From assembly GCF_025602895.1 (NCBI RefSeq), contig NW_026516216.1:434001-498000 (forward strand): 64,000 bases of DNA, read 5' to 3'. Numbering within the stretch: position 1 is the first letter of the stretch; each line of letters starts with the position of its first letter. Made by a program: the position numbers and the translations under genes. Under the pieces are notes generated by a model that was not told the origin of the DNA, made no database searches, and saw only the letters and a program-made list of their open reading frames with translations. The stretch is from Polychytrium aggregatum. Taxonomy: Eukaryota; Chytridiomycota; Chytridiomycetes; Polychytriales. Positions 20,584 through 27,715 of this stretch are shown in pieces.

Positions 20584-23500
20584 TCATACACCCCTGTTGC
20601 GGCCTTCGCCGACTCTCCAGCCCACACGGCGAGCCATGCGGGTGAACACTTCTTCTAATAACTCCCAGAGGGAGTCGCATGTCTCCAAGTCCCGCTCAGG
20701 GATGTCGGGGGCTGGTTTCTCCAAGTCCCTCTCTAGTATCAACTCGAACCCACTCCAGGGTTTGCTGTGCGGTGTTGGGTCTTGACTTGCCCTCAAGGGA
20801 GTGTGAGTTTGTCTGTGGGAGGGGTACTCGGGATTTATCTCGTATCCTGGGGTCTGACCTAGTCCCAAGTCATCGTCGGACTCTGGGATCGGGTCAGTAC
20901 TTCGTCCTTGGGAGGGCGTGGGAACCACTCTCGGTTCAGGGCCGGGGACTGGATGTCTATTCGTCTCCCTGGCCCGGTTTCGGTCTCGGTTCGGGAGGGA
21001 GTCTTGGTTGCCATCAGGGGAGTACTCTGAGCCAGACTCTGAGACTGACTCTGAGGTTCCTCCCCAGTTCGACCCCGAGGCAAGGTCTGAGCTCGGTTCG
21101 GGGTGGTGGGGCTCTAAGTCCACACTCTGGTCGGAGTGAGGTACTAAGTCCCCACCAAGGTCAGAGTGAGGCACTAGGTCCCCACTATGATCGGAGTGGG
21201 ATACTAAGTCCAAACTCTGGTCAGTGTCCCAGCAGTAGTGTCCTCCACTATCGAGAGACAGTTCGTCAAGCTCGTCCCAGATTGGTCTCGGCGTTGGGTC
21301 GGTTCTTACCAAGAAGTCAAAGTCAATGTCGTAGTCTGACACTGAGCTGACTTCAGAGCCAAGGTCCGAGTCCACTTCGGGGCCAGTCAGTCGGAGCCTC
21401 CCCATCCGAGCAATCACTCCCGGTAGGGAGCTCCAGAGCCGATCTCGATCATCAAAGTCGTCGTCTACATCAGCATCACTGATGCCAGTGTCATCATCTG
21501 TATCCGAGACTATTGATGCGATCAAAAGCCCCGGTCTCTCCCCTCGCTTCCCCACCGAGTGATTATTATTGTTATTGCCATGTCTCTCTCTCCCTGGTGT
21601 TTGGGTTCCCACACCAGTGTGCTGCTGTTGCTCTTCTCTATCCTTCTTGGCTTCAAACTCCAGCAAGTCAAGCAGCATGTCTATAGGCCCCACTCCTTCG
21701 ACTGTGGGTTTGACCCAGCTTGGGTGGGTCCGTGCGAGTTCGTTGACCTTTCTTGCCAAGATGCCTTTGGGTTCGACGCATCTTTGAGCGTGGGAACGGT
21801 TAAGGTCTACTTTGATTCCGTTCTTGGAGCACCATTGGCAGGGTCTGCTTCCTCCCTTGGTGTGTCCTGGGAATATCCCAAGTCGCCATCGAATCATTAG
21901 CTCGAGGATAGGCTGACTACCTGTGTATCCCTCGGCTCTCCACAGTGCCGACATCGAGGTTGTCGGTGTGCATGCGGCTGTGAGTTGTTGGTCTCGTTTG
22001 AACGCTGTCCTCATGTGTTCTGTGAGGATGGCTTCTCGCAGAGGGATCGCCAAGTCGTCCTCTTGGGCAACCTGGGCTCGCTGTCGATGTCGTGCTCGTC
22101 CGTTAGCCGGGTCTGGGAATGCTCGAAGATACCTGTTCTTCCGTAGGTCCCGGGCTAGTCGCAGTGTCCACTCTGGGTTGGTGCAGAGTAGTGGTCTATC
22201 GGGGTCGAGGAACGGGTGGAACCAGCTCCTTTGTGTCCCTATGGTTTTGTCCTTCTTCCTTAAGGCCGACGCTTCCGTTCCAAGGAAGGCCTCGGTCGCT
22301 GTCAATTCAGGATTGGTGTCCTGCCTGGCCATTAGTCGTTGCCAGTGTTTGTCTTGCAACAGCTTGTGTCCAAGGAATTGCTCGCCTGTGAACGGGGGTG
22401 AGCGGGTGTTTCTGAGGACGATCGATATCATCTTTGAGTTGTCTGCGATCTCGTCGTCCCATCTTGCCCATGTCTGGAGTGCCAGTATCTTTGCTCGCAT
22501 CGACATCTTTGGTAGTCCACAGCTGATGTGCATTGCTCCTATCGATGTCCCTGGTCCTGCGCGGAAGAGTGTGCGGAGGGCCGTCATCTGTGCTTCGTCG
22601 ATACGGTCCTGCTGGTCGCTTGGGAGGAGGTCCAGGGCCAGTCCGTATTCGAGTGTCGGTCTAATGAAGGTCCGATAGACTCTGACAAGCGTCCTTGCCG
22701 ATGCCGTTCCCAGTCGGGCTCCGACCTTGATCATGTAGTCTGTCGCCATCTTGGTCTTGTCGATCAAGTGGTCGATCTGGCGACTAACTCTGAAACCATC
22801 CACATCGATGATCGCACCGAGGTACTTGTATTCTTGGACCTCTGGCAGCTTCTCTCCGTAGAGATAGATGCCATCAGACCGATCGGGGTTTGCGGCCGAG
22901 AAGATGGCTTCACACTTCTTGGGTGCGAACCTATACCGATTGTCAATGCTGTGTTGTTCGCAGAGTGCCAGGAGTCTTTGGGTCGATCCCGGGGACCCGA
23001 TCAGCACTCCGTCGTCTGCGAACCAGAGCGAATTGACTCTGATCGACGACCGGCCGTTGATTCTCAGCTGGACGTCTTGATGTGGGGTTGAGCCTTGGGG
23101 TCCGATCTTGTGCCTGAGGATCTCGGGCAGATCGTCAATAAACGCACTGAACAAGAGCGGACTAAGTACCGAACCTTGGATCAGCCCCTTCTGGAGCCAC
23201 ACTGGTTCCGACCGGCGTCCTTTGCTTGCAACTCGGACTTGGGTCCTGTCGAACATTGCCTTCAGGATCCCTAGTGCGATCGGACTGGCGCCTCTCGTTT
23301 GGATCTTCTCCCACATGCGTTCTCTCCAGACCGTATCATAGGCTGCCTTAATGTCCAAGAACACAAGGGCATACTCCTGTCCCTGCAGCTTCTTCATCCG
23401 GACTATCGAGTCGAGCGAGTAGATTTGGTCGAGCGTTCCTCGGCCAGGCCGGAATCCTCCTTGGGCCGTGTCCATTTGTCCAATCTCTTTCGTTAAGAAG

Positions 23501-25236
23501 GGCAACATTACTCTTTCGGCAATCTTCCGACAAACTTGGGTCAGTCCTATCGGTCGGTACATGGCCGGGTCCAGGATCGATCCCTTGTTCTTATAGACCG
23601 GGTGGATAAGTACTTCGTTCCATGCTGACGGGACGACGGCTGCCTTTAGTGCTGCAGCGATAATGATCTTCATCCATTCTGCGATGACATGGGCAGCCGG
23701 ATGCAACAGTTCCGCTCGCAACTTGTCCGATCCCGATGCCTTTCTCTTTGGTGATTCTCGGATAGCCTTGGCAGTGTCCAGGCTGCTGACCTCAGGGAGG
23801 TTCTCATCATCGACCAGCAGCCGAGGTGTTCCGTCCACCTCGGTTGGTCTTGCTGTTCGGTCGTACTCTCGGCCCGCGTCCAGGGTGTGTGCTGAGACCG
23901 ATCCATAGTGCACCACGAGTCGCTCGAGTGCTTCATCCGAGTTGTCGAACTCGTATGCATTGGCCATCTCTCTGCGCTTCTTTTCGGAAGCCAGTGCCTT
24001 GGCCGACTCTGAGGCATTGAGTCGGTCGAGACCGCTGAAGAACTTGGATCGTCGAGTTCGTCGGGCGGCCTTTAGCGCTATTTCCTCTTTGCGTCTGACG
24101 ATTTTGAGTTCTCGCTTGCACTCCTCGGCCTCGTCCCTGCTAATGTCGGGGATAAGGAGCCGCCGACAGAGCTGTCTGCGGATGTTGGCCATCTGTCGAA
24201 CCTCGGGCATTTTTGACTTGTCCTTGGTGAGCGGCATGATCGGGGACTTGCCCACGACTTGTTCAGCGATGCTGTTGACAAGTGTTAGGAATACCGACCA
24301 AGCTTTGTTCATAGCGTACTGGGCACCTCTCTCCGATACTGCAATACGGTGTCCGAGCAGTATCGGTTTGATGGCTGCTGTGATCGAGTCGATACCCTCC
24401 TGTTGCCGAGACTCGAAAACCCTGATGTATTCGGCCTTGACCTCTTCATCGTCAAGTCGTCCAATCTTCCATCTCCAGTGGTCGACCTTGGGATAGTTGG
24501 TGACTTCTATCCTTAGTGTCGTCCAGATCGGTCTGTGGTCCGAGTTTCCCCGGAAGGCCCCGACCGAGTCTACCTGTAGTCGGGGGTCGTTGTTGGCCAT
24601 TGCCCTTGACGCAAAGATATAGTCTATCGTTGACTCTGAGTCCCCGCGGCCCCGAGTGTGGGACGGGATGGTGGTTGGCGTCACCACTCTCATTCCAGCC
24701 TTGGCTATGGTCTCCAGCAGGATCTTTTCCTTGTGCCTTGGTGCTGACGGTCGGCCCTCCATGGCTGCCAGGTGGATGTTGAAGTCGCCGACCACAATCA
24801 GCTGTGCATTAGGCTTTGCAGCCTTTTGCACAATTGATTTAAGGATCGAGCGGGTCGCATCTACTCTCATTCCTGGCGACAAGTAAAAGTTGCCGATGTG
24901 GGTGGTGTGTTTGTAGGTCACCCACATGTGCGAGCCATCGTCGCTCATCTCGACATTCGACAAGTCCTGAGGGTCGATGGTGGCCGGGTTGTAGAGAATG
25001 GCTAGTCCTCTGCCTGCCGGCTCCTTCTGGCCCGGTATGTTGACCGTGTATTCACTAAGGGGATTGCGGTCTTTTTGTTTGATCAGTGTTTCTTGGAGAC
25101 CGATTATATCGATCTTCATGTTTGTTATGAGGTCCTTCACTGGTGTTGCGTTTTTGGCTAGGCCACAGACATTAAAGGATGCAACGGTCAGAGATGTCTG
25201 CACTCTGCCGTCTCCTGGTGGTTGTGCTAGATTCAT
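20584..25236 (-). CDS. LINE ORF2: AP endonuclease, reverse transcriptase, CCHC knuckle, acidic tail
   Basis: 1550 residues without a stop or frameshift. Residues about 14-235 form the APE endonuclease (FNVCGLA start, LQETL with the metal-binding Glu, VVGDFNIHL, and the closing SDHRP). The RT covers about 480-860 with KNKGSILDPAMYRPI, the FLDIKAAYDTVW box and catalytic FADD at about 738. A Cys-x2-Cys-x13-His-x4-Cys knuckle lies at about 1130-1152. After it comes a roughly 390-residue extension, unusual for LINEs: Asp/Ser/Glu-rich with 10-11-residue repeats of the form DLVPHSDxxG at about 1340-1375. The enzyme nicks target DNA and primes cDNA synthesis from the nick. The start ATG overlaps the ORF1 stop as ATGA. 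An intact ORF suggests recent activity. Confidence 0.9.
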   Translation of the reverse strand: MNLAQPPGDGRVQTSLTVASFNVCGLAKNATPVKDLITNMKIDIIGLQETLIKQKDRNPLSEYTVNIPGQKEPAGRGLAILYNPATIDPQDLSNVEMSDDGSHMWVTYKHTTHIGNFYLSPGMRVDATRSILKSIVQKAAKPNAQLIVVGDFNIHLAAMEGRPSAPRHKEKILLETIAKAGMRVVTPTTIPSHTRGRGDSESTIDYIFASRAMANNDPRLQVDSVGAFRGNSDHRPIWTTLRIEVTNYPKVDHWRWKIGRLDDEEVKAEYIRVFESRQQEGIDSITAAIKPILLGHRIAVSERGAQYAMNKAWSVFLTLVNSIAEQVVGKSPIMPLTKDKSKMPEVRQMANIRRQLCRRLLIPDISRDEAEECKRELKIVRRKEEIALKAARRTRRSKFFSGLDRLNASESAKALASEKKRREMANAYEFDNSDEALERLVVHYGSVSAHTLDAGREYDRTARPTEVDGTPRLLVDDENLPEVSSLDTAKAIRESPKRKASGSDKLRAELLHPAAHVIAEWMKIIIAAALKAAVVPSAWNEVLIHPVYKNKGSILDPAMYRPIGLTQVCRKIAERVMLPFLTKEIGQMDTAQGGFRPGRGTLDQIYSLDSIVRMKKLQGQEYALVFLDIKAAYDTVWRERMWEKIQTRGASPIALGILKAMFDRTQVRVASKGRRSEPVWLQKGLIQGSVLSPLLFSAFIDDLPEILRHKIGPQGSTPHQDVQLRINGRSSIRVNSLWFADDGVLIGSPGSTQRLLALCEQHSIDNRYRFAPKKCEAIFSAANPDRSDGIYLYGEKLPEVQEYKYLGAIIDVDGFRVSRQIDHLIDKTKMATDYMIKVGARLGTASARTLVRVYRTFIRPTLEYGLALDLLPSDQQDRIDEAQMTALRTLFRAGPGTSIGAMHISCGLPKMSMRAKILALQTWARWDDEIADNSKMISIVLRNTRSPPFTGEQFLGHKLLQDKHWQRLMARQDTNPELTATEAFLGTEASALRKKDKTIGTQRSWFHPFLDPDRPLLCTNPEWTLRLARDLRKNRYLRAFPDPANGRARHRQRAQVAQEDDLAIPLREAILTEHMRTAFKRDQQLTAACTPTTSMSALWRAEGYTGSQPILELMIRWRLGIFPGHTKGGSRPCQWCSKNGIKVDLNRSHAQRCVEPKGILARKVNELARTHPSWVKPTVEGVGPIDMLLDLLEFEAKKDREEQQQHTGVGTQTPGRERHGNNNNNHSVGKRGERPGLLIASIVSDTDDDTGISDADVDDDFDDRDRLWSSLPGVIARMGRLRLTGPEVDSDLGSEVSSVSDYDIDFDFLVRTDPTPRPIWDELDELSLDSGGHYCWDTDQSLDLVSHSDHSGDLVPHSDLGGDLVPHSDQSVDLEPHHPEPSSDLASGSNWGGTSESVSESGSEYSPDGNQDSLPNRDRNRARETNRHPVPGPEPRVVPTPSQGRSTDPIPESDDDLGLGQTPGYEINPEYPSHRQTHTPLRASQDPTPHSKPWSGFELILERDLEKPAPDIPERDLETCDSLWELLEEVFTRMARRVGWRVGEGRNRGV

Positions 25237-26123
25237 AAGCGGATGGGGAGGGCATTTCTGCTGGGCGTGGGCCCCTCTCCGTCGCTCGATGAGTCTGTGT
25301 CCATGCTGATGGCCGTGCTGTTTCTGGCCATGTTGCTTGCGCTAGTACCACCGCTGCTTCTGACAGTGTTGCTTGCACTAGTACCACTGCTGTTCCCGGT
25401 CCTGAGACCCTGGGTTGGCGGGGCGTTAGTGCTTCTATCGACCTGGCTAGCAGTGCCGTTTCTGTCGACCTGGTTAGCACCGTTGATTATGGGTGCAGGG
25501 TCGGTGTCCATAATCAGAGTCATCTCTGTCGCTTGGACTTCATCGACAATGGTCGAGCTCCCTGAGCTTGTGCGGTCTCGGCTCTGGACGGTGGTCCATT
25601 CCCCTTTGTCCTGGTTCGAAGTCATCAGTGTTTCTCTCGTTCCGTTTCTGCCATTAGCAATTGCCATAATACCGCTATCGCCGCTGGTTCGGTGTCCATT
25701 AGGGCTGCCGCTTGCACCTTGGCTGGGTCGATTCCCGCCTTGGCTGTTCTGAGTTCCGCCTTGGGCCATTCTGCGTGGGGCTGCTGTGATATCGCTCCTA
25801 TTGATTTCGCTTCCCGCTAATGCTTTGCCAAGGAGTTCGTCGTACTCGGCTCGGTACTCTTCTGGCACCCTCATCTGGATGCTTCGGCGCACCGGAGCAG
25901 TCTTGGCCTTGACGGCCTGGCGAATCGATCTGAGCATGAAGTTCTTGATCGTTTCGGCCTTGGGCACACTAAGGCCATGGTGTCTTTGTCCATTGACCAC
26001 ATCGTAGTCTCTAACGATTTTGACCTTGCCGTGCTCAGACGAGAGTCCTTCCAACGCAGCGCCGACTTGGTCCCTCTTGGTCTTGTCGTGGAGCAGTATC
26101 TCCATCACCGATGCCTCTGGGAA
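25233..26123 (-). CDS. LINE ORF1 (nucleic-acid-binding/gag-like), 5'-truncated
   Basis: The reading frame runs from the LTR junction at 26123 to the TGA at 25235-25233. The first ATG inside the element is at 26105 (giving 290 residues), but the frame is open to the junction, so the true N-terminus was probably removed. The N-terminal third is mixed helical/basic (a KTAPVRRSIQMRVPEEY stretch resembles an RNA-binding fold, by inference). The remainder is Ser/Asn/Gly/Thr-rich with internal duplications of GTSASN, and ends acidic. No zinc knuckle is visible. LINE ORF1 proteins package the element RNA; specific homology was not established. An apparent longer frame reaching 26378 is read-through of the adjacent LTR, not real coding. 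Confidence 0.75.
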   Translation of the reverse strand, partial: FPEASVMEILLHDKTKRDQVGAALEGLSSEHGKVKIVRDYDVVNGQRHHGLSVPKAETIKNFMLRSIRQAVKAKTAPVRRSIQMRVPEEYRAEYDELLGKALAGSEINRSDITAAPRRMAQGGTQNSQGGNRPSQGASGSPNGHRTSGDSGIMAIANGRNGTRETLMTSNQDKGEWTTVQSRDRTSSGSSTIVDEVQATEMTLIMDTDPAPIINGANQVDRNGTASQVDRSTNAPPTQGLRTGNSSGTSASNTVRSSGGTSASNMARNSTAISMDTDSSSDGEGPTPSRNALPIRL

Positions 26124-26542
26124 TGTGATGACCAGCATCACAACGGACCAATGAGATTGTCCCGCATGCTCTCGCCCTCCGCACCAATCATGAGTCCCCA
26201 CGTGTTTGTTTGCCCCCATGCATGAGCACGCGCCGTTGCCACCCGCGTCTACTGGTTTCCTGCCTCCCCCACCGCTCGGCACATGTCCCCGGGCTGTGCC
26301 AAGCCTCTCTCGCTTGCACACCAGCCACTCTCGCACCCCCTTCTCGCTTCTCTGTGATGCTCCACCCTTCTCGCCCACTTTTGCCCCTCGACCTTCTCCC
26401 GGTCTATAAATAGCCCTGCATGTCTGAGCCTATGTTGAACACCAGTTCGAACAAAACTTGTTCTTTGGTGTTCGGGGCTAAAAGCTAATAAAGCTCATAC
26501 CAAGCACTTGGTCTTCGTCCTTGCGCTTGTTCACTCCTTACA
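26124..26542 (+). repeat. 5' LTR of element A
   Basis: 419 bp. It opens with a perfect 7-bp inverted repeat TGTGATG-ACCAG-CATCACA (26124-26142). A TATA box TATAAATA sits at 26405-26412. The segment AGTTCGAACAAA at 26444-26455, about 39 bp past the TATA start, is the likely RNA 5' end because it is the exact complement of the PBS. A polyadenylation hexamer AATAAA is at 26487-26492. Confidence 0.93.
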
Positions 26543-26543
26543 C

Positions 26544-26555
26544 TTTGTTCGAACT
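26544..26555 (+). promoter_or_regulatory. Self-priming primer-binding site of element A
   Basis: TTTGTTCGAACT begins one base after the LTR and is the perfect reverse complement of AGTTCGAACAAA inside the LTR (26444-26455), just downstream of the TATA box. No tRNA 3'-end complement (starting TGG) is found there. Known precedent: Tf1/sushi elements prime reverse transcription with the cleaved 5' end of their own RNA. Confidence 0.8.
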
Positions 26556-26719
26556 CTCTTCTACTGATACCACCTGCTTGGTATCTTCCGCTCCTAGCCC
26601 CGCCCCTTTCCTAGTCCTGTCCGAACCTCAAGCACACTTGTGTCTGAGCCCTCTTCGCTCTCCTGTTCTTGAACCTCCTCGCTTTTTTTTTTTTTCCCAG
26701 TCCCAGTCCCAGTCCCGCC

Positions 26720-27697
26720 ATGGATCCTGCCCTCGTGGACCGCCTCCGTGCCTTGGAGGCCGAGCTCGCCGAGCTCCGGACAGCTCGCGATGCTCCTGCC
26801 GCTGGGTACAGCGTGCAGATGCCGGACCGTTACGACGGTAACCGGCAAGGGTTCCGGGCATTCGTAAATCAGTGCAAACTGTATATACGAATGCAGCCCC
26901 ACCGGTTCCCTGCTGACCCGATTAAGGTCGGATTCGTCATTAGTCTGCTCACTGGACCGGCTCTCCAGTGGGCGACTCCGATGCTTGAGATGGGTGATCC
27001 CCGACTCAACTCTTTTGGCGATTTCCTAGAACGCTTTTCCAAAGTGTTTGACGACCCTGATCGGGCCAGGACTGCCGAGTCAGTGATCACCACACTGTCT
27101 CAGGGCAACCGCCCGTGCGCAGTCTATGCATCCGAGTTCCTTCGTATTGCCGCCGATACGACTTGGAACGACGGTGCAAAGATCTCGTTCTTCCGACTTG
27201 GCTTGTCGGATGATGTCAGAGACGAACTTTCGCGAGTTCGCCCTCTGCCACGAGATCTGGAGGAGTACATCGAGCTTTGTAACGAGCTCGATGCACGAAT
27301 CCGCGAGCGCCGTCAAGAGCGCCGAAGCACGCCTGCCCGCTACCGGTCTTCCCAGTTCGCCTTTGGTTCCGCCTCCGCTGCCGTTCCCGCCATCGCTCCC
27401 GCGCCCGTCCTCGCTCCGCCGCACCCCTCCTACATTGTTTCCGAGCCCATGCAAGTGGACTCTGCCGTCTCTGGACCCCTGACCGCCGAGGAGAAACAAC
27501 GCCGCCGCCGCTTTGGACTCTGCCTGTACTGTGGCAAGAAGGGCCACTTGGTACGAAACTGCCCCGTCAAGTTTGGATCTACCAGAGCTACCGGACCGCC
27601 CCCTGGACCTCCCGGCCCGAGGATCATCCGCACCATCGTTTACGAAGATGGAGAAGTGCAAGACTTCAGTTCGGGAAACGACCAGGCCCGGTTCTAA
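26720..27697 (+). CDS. gag: Gag of element A
   Basis: 325 residues from ATG 26720. A coiled-coil-like N-terminus precedes the Ty3-type capsid region (about 45-190: FRAFVNQCKLYI, LLTGPALQWATP, LPRDLEEYIELCNELDARI). A CCHC zinc knuckle (CLYCGKKGHLVRNC, about 283-296) is followed by a Pro/Gly-rich tail. Family role: forms the virus-like particle and binds the element RNA. The stop is 18 nt downstream of a slippery heptamer that gives access to pol. Confidence 0.92.
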   Translation: MDPALVDRLRALEAELAELRTARDAPAAGYSVQMPDRYDGNRQGFRAFVNQCKLYIRMQPHRFPADPIKVGFVISLLTGPALQWATPMLEMGDPRLNSFGDFLERFSKVFDDPDRARTAESVITTLSQGNRPCAVYASEFLRIAADTTWNDGAKISFFRLGLSDDVRDELSRVRPLPRDLEEYIELCNELDARIRERRQERRSTPARYRSSQFAFGSASAAVPAIAPAPVLAPPHPSYIVSEPMQVDSAVSGPLTAEEKQRRRRFGLCLYCGKKGHLVRNCPVKFGSTRATGPPPGPPGPRIIRTIVYEDGEVQDFSSGNDQARF

Positions 27698-27715
27698 GTG
27701 AAGGCCTTGAACCGG
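27673..27715 (+). promoter_or_regulatory. -1 programmed ribosomal frameshift signal (GGGAAAC plus hairpin)
   Basis: The heptamer GGGAAAC (27673-27679) is phased exactly as X XXY YYZ in the gag frame (codons GGA AAC). An 8-nt spacer follows, then a perfect 7-bp stem CCGGTTC (27688-27694)/GAACCGG (27709-27715) with a 14-nt loop. The gag stop lies at the base of the stem. Slipping back one base enters the pol frame, which is open across the junction. Confidence 0.8.

Larger units (their letters stand above)
20488..26123 (-). mobile_element. Nearly complete two-ORF LINE (non-LTR retrotransposon)
   Basis: Minus-strand element ending in a 21-nt poly(A) (T-run 20488-20508). It carries ORF1 (from 26123) and an uninterrupted 1550-residue ORF2 with endonuclease and RT. 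Its 5' end stops exactly at the TG of the Ty3 5' LTR at 26124, so the 5' UTR and probably the start of ORF1 are missing. An apurinic-type endonuclease followed by RT and a CCHC-like knuckle places it among APE-type LINEs (Tad/I/L1-like clades occur in fungi); the clade was not resolved. Confidence 0.9.

Noticed and set aside
19588-21350. Plus-strand frames of 190-230 codons, occurring twice
   Set aside because: Antisense of the LINE ORF2 acidic tail in both copies; the low-complexity codon pattern keeps the opposite frame open.
25233-26378. 381-residue LINE ORF1 starting at 26378
   Set aside because: The first about 85 codons lie in the Ty3 LTR and recur verbatim in the second LTR (31765-32034); read-through only.
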